Source of the DNA: Tissierellaceae bacterium
Lineage (GTDB): Bacteria; Bacillota; Clostridia; Tissierellales; Tissierellaceae
Direction: 5' to 3'
DNA: 64,000 nt
Assembly: GCA_023229175.1 (NCBI GenBank)
Contig: JALNZV010000005.1
Coordinates: forward strand, 1 to 64,000
The notes under the pieces were generated by a model that saw only the letters and a list, made by a program, of their open reading frames with translations, did not search any database and was not told the DNA's origin. How positions within the stretch are numbered: position 1 is the stretch's first letter; the number at the start of each line of letters is the position of its first letter. Shown in pieces: positions 41,621 through 49,513 of the stretch. The translations under genes were made by a program, and so were the position numbers.

Positions 41621-43267
41621 GTGAAGGAGCTTTTACTTAAGCGAAAATCAAAATTTGTTTTATATATTTTTGCCTGCCTATTGCCTGTAGTCAATCAATC
41701 CATGTTGAATTTGGCTACTGCATTGCTAATAGGCAGCATACAATTACAATCGATGGAATACTTTACAAAGGTATCTATTATAACCATAGGTATCATAATA
41801 ATGGGATCTGTATTTCATATTATATCCAGGTTTATGAGAATTTCCTTTATGAGAGATACATTGCTGGATATTAGAATATTGGCCTTTGATAAGATTTTAA
41901 ATTCGTCATATAAAGAATTTAGCAAGAAATCCAAGGATACATATATATCTAATCTAATAAACGATATAAATATAGTTGAAAGAGATTTCTTTTTAGCATT
42001 GATTAATATTATATATAATAGCGGTGTCTATATAGTCTCCTTGGGAATAATTGCATTTTTAGATATAAAATTTGCCATAATGGCCTTTGCGTTTTCCATT
42101 GTACTATTTATAATTAGCAAATCCTTTGAGAGAAAGACTGTCCACCTCCAAGAAAAAGTATCAGAAGAAAATGAAAAGTTTGCAGTAAGTATGTCCAATA
42201 CTTTTAACGGTCTGGAAATATTAAAATTAAACGATATAGAAGATAAGTTTTTAGGCAAATCTTTGGCTAGTATAATTGGATTAGAGAGAGAAAAATTAAA
42301 TTATAACATCTATACTGATGCACAAAGGCGTATAATGGAATTTTTAGGATTTGGATTTTTAATAGCTTCTCTAGTATATTTATCGTCATTATTTTCAAAA
42401 GGGATGACTTTGACAAAAGCCACATTTATTGTTCAGTTGTCCAATGCTTGTGTCTGGAATATAATAGCCGTCATGCCCAGGGTCAATCAACTAAAATCTT
42501 CTGTGAAGATATTTGACAAAATTACGAAAAGCGAAAATGAGGAAATTATAGATTCTGGAAAAGAGAAAGAATTTATCTTTGAAAATGAAGTCGAAGTGAG
42601 CAATCTTTCATTTAATTATGGAGAAAAGGAAATTTTAAAAGACGTAACCTTTAAAATATTAAAGGGTAAAAAATACTTATTAAAAGGTGCAAGCGGTTCA
42701 GGTAAATCCACTTTGATAAAGCTTTTGTCAATGATATACGACGACTATTTAGGGGACATAAAAGTCGATGGAATAAACTTAAAACAAATAAAAGAAGATA
42801 GTTTAAACGACAATGTGGCCTTTATCTATCAAGATGTTTTTCTCTTTGAAGATACAATATTTAACAATATTGCATTATATAAAGATTATAATGAAAAACA
42901 AGTCCTGAATGCTGCTAGAGATGCAGGATTAAACAGCCTTTTGGAGAAGAAAGAAAATGGCATCCATGAAATGTTGTTTGAAAACGGTAAAAACTTATCA
43001 GGGGGAGAGAGGCAAAGAATTTCCATTGCCAGAGCAGTAATCAAAGAATCGAAACTACTATTTATAGATGAGGCCACTTCTAGCCTAGATGAAGAATTAG
43101 GCAGAAAGGTAGAGGAGACCATACTGGGATTGGAAAACACAGTAGTAGCTGTTTCCCATAGACATTATGAAGGTATAACAGAAAAATACGACTACGTGTT
43201 GGAAATTAGAAATAGTCAGGTAATTCAGTACGAGGCAGGGGAATATTTCATGGAGGTGGCAGTATGA
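41621..43267 (+). CDS. ABC exporter half-transporter A (fused permease-ATPase)
   Basis: This 548-residue protein has an N-terminal six-helix ABC transmembrane domain and a C-terminal ATPase: Walker A GASGSGKST, signature LSGGERQRISIARA, Walker B LLFIDEATSSLDEE and H-loop SHRH. All catalytic residues look intact. The GTG at 41621 is favoured because GAAGGAGGT ends 6 nt before it; the ATG at 41615 is too close. It overlaps the next ABC gene by 4 nt, so the pair is expected to form a heterodimer exporting a drug, lipid or peptide. Confidence 0.9.
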   Translation: MKELLLKRKSKFVLYIFACLLPVVNQSMLNLATALLIGSIQLQSMEYFTKVSIITIGIIIMGSVFHIISRFMRISFMRDTLLDIRILAFDKILNSSYKEFSKKSKDTYISNLINDINIVERDFFLALINIIYNSGVYIVSLGIIAFLDIKFAIMAFAFSIVLFIISKSFERKTVHLQEKVSEENEKFAVSMSNTFNGLEILKLNDIEDKFLGKSLASIIGLEREKLNYNIYTDAQRRIMEFLGFGFLIASLVYLSSLFSKGMTLTKATFIVQLSNACVWNIIAVMPRVNQLKSSVKIFDKITKSENEEIIDSGKEKEFIFENEVEVSNLSFNYGEKEILKDVTFKILKGKKYLLKGASGSGKSTLIKLLSMIYDDYLGDIKVDGINLKQIKEDSLNDNVAFIYQDVFLFEDTIFNNIALYKDYNEKQVLNAARDAGLNSLLEKKENGIHEMLFENGKNLSGGERQRISIARAVIKESKLLFIDEATSSLDEELGRKVEETILGLENTVVAVSHRHYEGITEKYDYVLEIRNSQVIQYEAGEYFMEVAV

Positions 43268-44883
43268 AAAAAACCATTGGAAAATCACTTCCATTTTTAA
43301 TTTTAGCTTTATTTGCGTTATTTATTACATTTGGTGCAGAAGGCTATATAAATATAAATATAATGAAAATTGTGGACTACGCCTTGGAAGGCAATTTAAA
43401 CAGTATGAAAAGAGAAGCTTTAATTGCCCTTGTATTAATGATTATATCTTTTCCACTGGGCTTATTGTCTTCTTATACCAGAGCACTATATCTAAATAAA
43501 TCATTAGTTAAATCAAAGATGTATTATATAGACAGGCTTTTTAAAAAGAATATCAACGAATTTCAGGCTGAAAATAATGCAAAGTATCTATCTGCCATTA
43601 CTAACGATATGAACAATATAGAAGAAAAGTATTTAACTGGAATATATGAATCGGGTTCCAGCATTATAAGCTTTATAGTGTCCTTTATTGTCATAGCCTC
43701 TGTGAGCCCTAGTGCACTTTTTATTGGCATAGGAATATCTTTAGTGTCCGCTGTGTTATCGGCCATAACAGGTAAGCCACTACAAAAGCATGAAAGACAT
43801 AGGTCTGATTTATTTGAGGGGTATACATCCTATGTCAAGGAGGCTTTAGGTGCCTTCCAAATAATTAAAGGGAACAATTTAAATAAAAAGGTGAAGGAAG
43901 ACTTTGAAAATAGGAGCAGAGACATACAATACAAAGGGTATGTCATAGATAAGATATTTACTTATGTTTCTGCACTCCAACAATTTATTATGATGGGAGC
44001 CTTATTATCCATATTTATAGTATCTGTATATATGGCTATAAGGGGCTCCATTACAGCAGGTGCAGTCATACTTATAGTCAACAATTTAGAGAGACTTATG
44101 ATGCCTCTAATGAGTTTATCGGAATGGTTTCCGAAAATACTTTCAGTTAAGTCCTTGTTTACAAAGATGGATGAAAGTCTTGAAAACTACGAGAACCACA
44201 GAGAGACAATTGAATTGGATGGTTTCAATGGATATATAGAATTTAAAGATGTGTCATTTAGTTATGATGAAAATACTGTATTAGATGGCGTAAACCTTAT
44301 TCTGAAGAAGGGGGAAAAGTGTCTGGTCGTTGGCCCAAGCGGCGGAGGAAAATCTACCTTACTTAAACTGCTAAGGAAATATTTTAATCCCCTTAAGGGA
44401 AAGATAACCATAGACGGCGAAAATCTAAAAGATATAACAAAGGAAAGCTATTTCAGTACAATATCAAATGTTGAGCAGCAAGTATTTTTATTTGAAGATA
44501 CACTGAGGAACAATATAACCCTATACAAAGACTATAGCCAAAGCGATATAGATTTAGCTATTGAAAGGGCTGGACTGAAGGATTTTGTACTGGGGTTGGA
44601 AAATGGACTGGATACTATTATATACGACAATGGGAAAAATGTTTCTGGAGGAGAAAAATCGAGAATAGCCATTGCTAGGGGTCTTCTAAATAGGTCGGAT
44701 ATTATCTTTCTTGATGAAGCCTTTGCAAGCTTGGATCAAAAAGTTGCCAGGGAAATAGAGGAGACCATATTAGATTTAGATGGCGTCACAGTTGTAAATG
44801 TAAGCCATATCGTATTTAAAGATTCAAAAGAAAGATATAATAAGGTATTCGTAGTTAGGAACGGCAAGGTAATTCCAAATTAA
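43264..44883 (+). CDS. ABC exporter half-transporter B (fused permease-ATPase)
   Basis: This 539-residue partner of the preceding ABC gene starts in an ATGA overlap. It has six membrane helices and an ATPase with Walker A GPSGGGKST, signature NVSGGEKSRIAIARG, Walker B IIFLDEAFASLDQK and H-loop VSHIV. Both halves keep the catalytic Glu, so neither site looks degenerate. The substrate is unknown, and there is no bacteriocin or lantibiotic gene beside it. Confidence 0.9.
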   Translation: MKKTIGKSLPFLILALFALFITFGAEGYININIMKIVDYALEGNLNSMKREALIALVLMIISFPLGLLSSYTRALYLNKSLVKSKMYYIDRLFKKNINEFQAENNAKYLSAITNDMNNIEEKYLTGIYESGSSIISFIVSFIVIASVSPSALFIGIGISLVSAVLSAITGKPLQKHERHRSDLFEGYTSYVKEALGAFQIIKGNNLNKKVKEDFENRSRDIQYKGYVIDKIFTYVSALQQFIMMGALLSIFIVSVYMAIRGSITAGAVILIVNNLERLMMPLMSLSEWFPKILSVKSLFTKMDESLENYENHRETIELDGFNGYIEFKDVSFSYDENTVLDGVNLILKKGEKCLVVGPSGGGKSTLLKLLRKYFNPLKGKITIDGENLKDITKESYFSTISNVEQQVFLFEDTLRNNITLYKDYSQSDIDLAIERAGLKDFVLGLENGLDTIIYDNGKNVSGGEKSRIAIARGLLNRSDIIFLDEAFASLDQKVAREIEETILDLDGVTVVNVSHIVFKDSKERYNKVFVVRNGKVIPN

Positions 44884-44952
44884 AGGAGCCATCAATTAGT
44901 AATAAATGCCTAAATCCTATGTAAAAACCTGTATTTTGAATAATTAGTTTGT

Positions 44953-44997
44953 AAAACCCCGCCTAAGCTAGTAAAATATCAGTATAGGAGGGGTTTT
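44953..44997 (+). promoter_or_regulatory. Inverted repeat covering a ribosome binding site
   Basis: AAAACCCC-G-CCTA (44953-44965) pairs with TAGG-A-GGGGTTTT (44985-44997), one mismatch in 13 positions. The 3' arm contains the GGAGGGG ribosome site of the coiled-coil gene and ends right at its ATG. It could mask translation, or it could act as a terminator for the ABC pair. Confidence 0.6.
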
Positions 44998-45600
44998 ATG
45001 CTAAAGAAAAACATAAAAATAGATAAAGAAATGCTAAGAAAAAACAAACTACCTTTATTGTATAATGAATCATCTTGGTTGAGATTATTTGGAGATGTGG
45101 AGGATAAAAATATCCAGAGTGCTAGGGAAGAATTGACGAATCTAGTATCTAAGGAGAGAGAAATTGTAGCAAAAAGCCATGAATTAAACAAGATTAAAAT
45201 GAAATCTATGAAAATGATATTGGGGGTATCAGATTCAATAAACAACGAAAACAAATCAGAAAATTTAAGGTTATTAGATGAATACAAAAATAAAATAGAA
45301 AATATCAACGAAGAATTAGAGGAAATAAAATTTCAATTAGAGACCTTGCCACAGGAAATAAGAGAAGCAAACCTTAAACTATTAAATGCTACAATTGAGT
45401 ATGGTTATAGAGAGCTTATTATAAGAGAAAAAGTTGTAAAGGAATCAATAGTCGAAATAGACCAGTTAAGGAATAGACTAAAGGATTTAATCAAGACTAA
45501 GCATGATTACGAAGAATGGATAAATAAGACATATACATTTTTTCATGGACTTTTAGGATCTGAAATCATAGAAAAAATAGATAAAGAGAGATTGAGATAA
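44998..45600 (+). CDS. Coiled-coil protein of unknown function
   Basis: This 200-residue, charged, helical protein has a long coiled-coil-like middle (about 35-180; for example EYKNKIENINEELEEIKFQL and VVKESIVEIDQLRNRLKDLI). No membrane segment or recognised domain is visible. The ATG at 44998 follows AGGAGGGG, which lies in an inverted repeat. The next gene, acpS-nnrD, begins 1 nt after its stop, so translation is probably coupled. Confidence 0.75.
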   Translation: MLKKNIKIDKEMLRKNKLPLLYNESSWLRLFGDVEDKNIQSAREELTNLVSKEREIVAKSHELNKIKMKSMKMILGVSDSINNENKSENLRLLDEYKNKIENINEELEEIKFQLETLPQEIREANLKLLNATIEYGYRELIIREKVVKESIVEIDQLRNRLKDLIKTKHDYEEWINKTYTFFHGLLGSEIIEKIDKERLR

Positions 45601-45601
45601 A

Positions 45602-46861
45602 ATGAGAAAAGTAACTACAGGTATCGATATAATTAACATCGATAGAATAAGAAATACAATACTAAAGAATAGGGATAAGTTTTATGAAAGACTTTTTACC
45701 GAAAGGGAGATAGGCTATATAAATAGTGTTGGAAATTCTCCTGAGACCGTATCGGGAATGTTTGCTGCAAAAGAGGCAGTCAGCAAGGCATTGGGTACTG
45801 GAATAGGTGCTATTGGATGGAGAGATATTGAGATTTTGCATAATCAAATGGGAAAGCCATATGTAAATGTATCTGAAAAACTAGAGGTTAGGATATTTGA
45901 ATTGGGACTTGAAGCCATAGAAATCACAATTAGTCACGAAAGAGATATTGCAATGGCTCTTGCCATAGGCTATGGAGAAGGATATGAGCTTGGGGACTTG
46001 GATGTACATAGAGAAATGAACTCTTTATTACCTAAAAGAGAACAAGAAAGTCATAAAGGAGACTTTGGAAGAGTTGCTATAATAGGCGGGAGTAAAGGCA
46101 TGACTGGAGCACCATATCTATCTTCCATGGCGGCCCTCAGAACTGGTGCAGGTCTGGTGTACACATTGGTGCCTGCGGTCTTGGATTTCATTATGAGCAT
46201 CAAACTAACGGAGGCCATAATTAAGCCCATAGAGGATGGAGACAAAGGACATTTTACAAGGGAATCTCTCCCGCAAATACTGAGAAGCCTAGAAGACATG
46301 AATGTTGTCGCCATAGGTCCTGGTATGGGAGCAGATAAAGATAGATATTTACTGGTAAAAGAATTAATACAAAAATACAAGGGTCCTATTGTCATAGATG
46401 CAGATGGGATTAATTGCCTAAGTTATGGGCCGGAAGTTTTAATGCTGAATAATCAGATTGTCATAACTCCCCACGCTGGTGAAATGGCAAGGCTATTGGG
46501 AAAAGAAGCTTATGAAATAGAGGAAAATAGAATTTATTATTCTAAATACATTTCAAATAAATATAATATAGTAGTGATACTAAAAGGGCACAATACCATA
46601 GTTTCATCCCCGAAAGGCGAGGTATTTATAAATAAAACTGGGAACTCAGGTATGGCTACAGCAGGTAGTGGCGATGTATTGACTGGCATTGTAAGCAGCT
46701 TTATAGCCCAAGGCCTAAACCCGTTCGAGGCCAGTAAATTGGCAGTATATTGTCATGGCTTAGCTGGAGATATGGTAAAGCTAAATAAGGGGGAGCATGG
46801 ATTGATAGCAACGGATATTGTGGAGAGTATTCCCCGATGCATTAAGAGAATTCGATTATAA
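45602..46861 (+). CDS. Fusion of holo-ACP synthase (AcpS) and NAD(P)HX dehydratase (NnrD)
   Basis: One 419-residue frame holds two enzymes. Residues 1 to about 125 are AcpS, which loads phosphopantetheine on acyl carrier protein, with TGIDIINIDRI (metal Asp) and FAAKEAVSKALGTGI. From about 145 to the end is the YjeF C-terminal NAD(P)HX dehydratase, starting SHKGDFGRVAIIGGSKGM and carrying the ADP-binding GNSGMATAGSGDVLTGI. The YjeF N-terminal epimerase (NnrE) that usually lies between or beside them is missing. The frame is unbroken across the join. It heads the gerS-like, alr and mazEF region. Confidence 0.9.
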   Translation: MRKVTTGIDIINIDRIRNTILKNRDKFYERLFTEREIGYINSVGNSPETVSGMFAAKEAVSKALGTGIGAIGWRDIEILHNQMGKPYVNVSEKLEVRIFELGLEAIEITISHERDIAMALAIGYGEGYELGDLDVHREMNSLLPKREQESHKGDFGRVAIIGGSKGMTGAPYLSSMAALRTGAGLVYTLVPAVLDFIMSIKLTEAIIKPIEDGDKGHFTRESLPQILRSLEDMNVVAIGPGMGADKDRYLLVKELIQKYKGPIVIDADGINCLSYGPEVLMLNNQIVITPHAGEMARLLGKEAYEIEENRIYYSKYISNKYNIVVILKGHNTIVSSPKGEVFINKTGNSGMATAGSGDVLTGIVSSFIAQGLNPFEASKLAVYCHGLAGDMVKLNKGEHGLIATDIVESIPRCIKRIRL

Positions 46862-46875
46862 AGGCAGGTGTAGTG

Positions 46876-47469
46876 TTGAAACGAATTATTATTTTTACGT
46901 TAATAATTTTACTATTATTACCTTCTTGCAGTTGGTCCAAAGAAAAAAGGATAATAGAAAACATCGAAAAAACCTACAAGAAATACGAAGGATATATTTG
47001 TTTGGCGGAAATAAATATGAAAATAAATGAGGTCGAGTCGAAATACCTAATAGAAGAAGAATATATTAGTGCAGCAGAATATAAATTAGAGATTTTAGAG
47101 CCAAAAGAAAGCAGGGGAATTACCATACAATATACTGACGATAAGATATTCATAGAGCATCCTTCCATTGAACAATCTATATCCATGGCAGCCATAAAGT
47201 CTTTAAACGATCAGTTAACTATTGGGGATTTCTTTGAAAATATTAGCAATGCTACATTAAAAGGAACTGAAAAGATTGACAGTATTGAATATTTGATATT
47301 TAATTACGATTTACCCAACAAAAATAAATATAAAGATTCTGCAAAAGTTTGGATTAAAAAGAAAGGTTTCACTCCATATAAGTTGAATATATTAGATGAT
47401 AATGATAAACTTATAATAGAAATAATATACGATGATTTTAAGTTTCTTGAGAAGGACAAAAATAAATAG
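46876..47469 (+). CDS. GerS-like germination lipoprotein
   Basis: The 197-residue predicted lipoprotein has a short hydrophobic signal (IIIFTLIILLLL) and lipobox LPSC. The rest is a LolA/GerS-like beta-rich domain (KYEGYICLAEINMKINEVES, then a C-terminal KVWIKKKGFTPYKL). In Clostridioides difficile, gerS sits directly upstream of alr2 and is needed for cortex degradation in germination with CwlD. The same order is seen here, 14 bp before alr. The TTG at 46876, with AGGTG upstream, is the preferred start. Assignment rests on synteny and shape, not a strong motif. Confidence 0.75.
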   Translation: MKRIIIFTLIILLLLPSCSWSKEKRIIENIEKTYKKYEGYICLAEINMKINEVESKYLIEEEYISAAEYKLEILEPKESRGITIQYTDDKIFIEHPSIEQSISMAAIKSLNDQLTIGDFFENISNATLKGTEKIDSIEYLIFNYDLPNKNKYKDSAKVWIKKKGFTPYKLNILDDNDKLIIEIIYDDFKFLEKDKNK

Positions 47470-47483
47470 GGGGGAAATCTTAA

Positions 47484-48659
47484 ATGTACACATTGGATGA
47501 GGTCAGACCAGTATGGGCGGAAATAAACTTAGATAATCTGGCTCACAATATTAAGGAAGTGAGAAGCCATACTAATGAGGACTCCTTAGTCACGGCTGTA
47601 GTCAAAGCTAATGGCTATGGACACGGTTCTGTTGAAATATCGGAAACCTTCTTGGAAAATGGAGCAGATAGATTGGCAGTTGCAGTATTGACGGAAGCTA
47701 TAGAGCTTAGAAAAGGCGGCATAGATGCACCTATTTTAGTAATGGGCTATACTCCTGTCAGTTTATTCGAAAAGGCAATCGAGTATGATATTATATTGAC
47801 AATTTATAATTTTGACGATGCAAAAGCACTATCGAGAAAAGCCTCTGATTTGAAAAAAGATGCAGCTATTCACATAAAAATAGATAGCGGGATGGGGAGA
47901 ATTGGCTTTTTGTCTAATGAAAATTCCATTGAGAGCATATTAAATATATGGAAATTGCCAGGTATCTATATAGAAGGTATATTTACCCATTTTGCTAAGG
48001 CAGATGAATCAGATAAGACACATGCCATGGGACAGTACGAGAAATTTATATATGTAATTAGGACATTAGAGGAAAAGGGATTGAATATACCAATAAAGCA
48101 TTCATCTAACAGTGCAGCCATAATCGACTTACCAGATTACAATATGAATATGGTAAGAGGTGGGATTATGATATATGGTCTATATCCTTCGGATGAGGTG
48201 AATAAGGATACCATATTATTAAAACCTGCAATGACCTTAAAGACTAGGATATCCCATTTAAAGTCAGTACCTAAGGGAACGGGTATTAGCTATGGACAAA
48301 TCTTTGTAACAGATAAAGATTCCGTAATAGGAACCCTACCCATAGGTTATGCCGATGGATATACTAGAATGCTGACTGGTAAAGGAGAAGTATATATAAA
48401 TGGGCAAAGAGCAAAGATTGTAGGAAAAATCTGTATGGATCAGTGTATGGTCGACGTCAGCCATATAGACGATATAAAGGTCGGAGATGAGGTAGTTTTA
48501 TTTGGATATGGAAAGGAAGGCTACCCTCATGTAGATGAAATAGCTGAGAAACTAGGGACTATAAATTACGAAGTTGTATGTATGGTAAGTAGAAGAGTGC
48601 CAAGGGTATATATTTCAAATGGAGAAATTGTCAATATAAGGGACTATTTATTAGACTGA
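47484..48659 (+). CDS. alr: Alanine racemase
   Basis: This PLP enzyme makes D-alanine for peptidoglycan and, in spore-formers, may limit alanine-triggered germination. The 391-residue protein has the PLP-lysine motif VVKANGYGHG near residue 38, IKIDSGMGRIGF, HSSNSAAIIDL and the catalytic Tyr in GTGISYGQIF. Length and motifs are normal. It follows the gerS-like gene by 14 bp with a GGGGGGAA ribosome site. Confidence 0.96.
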   Translation: MYTLDEVRPVWAEINLDNLAHNIKEVRSHTNEDSLVTAVVKANGYGHGSVEISETFLENGADRLAVAVLTEAIELRKGGIDAPILVMGYTPVSLFEKAIEYDIILTIYNFDDAKALSRKASDLKKDAAIHIKIDSGMGRIGFLSNENSIESILNIWKLPGIYIEGIFTHFAKADESDKTHAMGQYEKFIYVIRTLEEKGLNIPIKHSSNSAAIIDLPDYNMNMVRGGIMIYGLYPSDEVNKDTILLKPAMTLKTRISHLKSVPKGTGISYGQIFVTDKDSVIGTLPIGYADGYTRMLTGKGEVYINGQRAKIVGKICMDQCMVDVSHIDDIKVGDEVVLFGYGKEGYPHVDEIAEKLGTINYEVVCMVSRRVPRVYISNGEIVNIRDYLLD

Positions 48660-48672
48660 TATATAATTTATG

Positions 48673-48702
48673 TTGACAATCCTATTGAAAAATAGCTATA
48701 AT
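48673..48702 (+). promoter_or_regulatory. Consensus promoter of mazEF
   Basis: TTGACA (48673-48678), an 18-nt spacer and TATAAT (48697-48702) lie between alr and the antitoxin gene, giving the toxin-antitoxin pair its own strong start. Confidence 0.9.
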
Positions 48703-48747
48703 TACCCTAAGCAATTTTAATATTCATTCCAAATTGGGGGTGCACCA

Positions 48748-49029
48748 ATGGCTGGGACTAAAAAGGCTGTAACTAGATTATCTAAAGGTCTAATAAATCA
48801 AATGAATCTCATGGTCCCAATGGAATACCGCGGTAATGCTGATTGTATGGGGGAGACTGTGAGAGCCTATATGAAGAACAAAAACAGAATGGAATTCGTT
48901 AAAATGTTAAAGGAAGGATACGAGGAGATGAGTCAAATAAATTTAGATCTTGCCGAGATTGGCCTGGAACAAGATATTTGCGATTTGGTTGTTTATGAGG
49001 TGAGACTTAAAAGGCGTGGGATGCTATGA
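48748..49029 (+). CDS. MazE/EndoAI-type ribbon-helix-helix antitoxin
   Basis: This 93-residue DNA-binding antitoxin has an N-terminal ribbon-helix-helix (KKAVTRLSKGLINQMNLMV) and a helical C-terminal part that would bind and inhibit the toxin. It is related to EndoAI/NdoAI, not the AbrB-like MazE of E. coli. It overlaps the toxin gene by 4 nt. Autoregulation at the upstream promoter is typical for such pairs. Confidence 0.9.
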   Translation: MAGTKKAVTRLSKGLINQMNLMVPMEYRGNADCMGETVRAYMKNKNRMEFVKMLKEGYEEMSQINLDLAEIGLEQDICDLVVYEVRLKRRGML

Positions 49030-49376
49030 TTGTTAAAAGAGGAGAGATATATTATGCAGATCTAAGCCCCGTTGTAGGCTCAGAGCAAGGGGGAGTTAGG
49101 CCAGTAATAGTAATCCAAAACGATATTGGAAATAAATATAGCCCAACTATTATAATTGCGGCTATTACCTCCCAAATAAATAAGGCTAAATTGCCTACAC
49201 ATGTGGAGATAAATGCACCTGAGTATGGACTACCAAAAGATTCGGTAGTTCTACTAGAACAAATAAGGACCATAGATAAAAAAAGGCTTCGCGAGAAAAT
49301 AGGCAGATTCAGCGATGAGATGATGAAAAAGGTGGATGAATGTTTAAAAATCAGTATAGGATTAATTGAATTATAA
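49026..49376 (+). CDS. MazF/EndoA-type mRNA interferase toxin
   Basis: This 116-residue sequence-specific endoribonuclease has the PemK-like start RGEIYYADLSPVVGSEQGG, RPVIVIQND, then AAITSQINKAKLPTHVEI and LLEQIRTIDKKRL, all typical of Bacillus EndoA. Members usually cleave UACAU-like sites, but specificity here is not proven. It lies 3' to its antitoxin in the order found next to alr in many Firmicutes. A terminator follows. Confidence 0.95.
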   Translation: MIVKRGEIYYADLSPVVGSEQGGVRPVIVIQNDIGNKYSPTIIIAAITSQINKAKLPTHVEINAPEYGLPKDSVVLLEQIRTIDKKRLREKIGRFSDEMMKKVDECLKISIGLIEL

Positions 49377-49391
49377 TACTACATACATATT

Positions 49392-49423
49392 AAAAATAGG
49401 CATTGAAAGATGTCTATTTTTAA
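49392..49423 (+). terminator. Intrinsic terminator of mazEF
   Basis: AAAAATAG.CAT pairs with ATG.CTATTTTT around a short purine loop, followed by AATTTT. Confidence 0.85.
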
Positions 49424-49448
49424 TTTTGATATAGGATGTCTAATATTC

Positions 49449-49477
49449 TTGTATTACTATATTTTATATTATATAAT
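49449..49477 (+). promoter_or_regulatory. Probable promoter of the surface-polymer cluster
   Basis: TTGTAT (49449-49454), a 17-nt spacer and a perfect TATAAT (49472-49477) lie 36 nt before the LTA-synthase-like gene. The -35 matches only 3 of 6 positions. Confidence 0.6.
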
Positions 49478-49513
49478 ATGACCTAGAATAAAATGGGATT
49501 CGAGGTGTAAATT

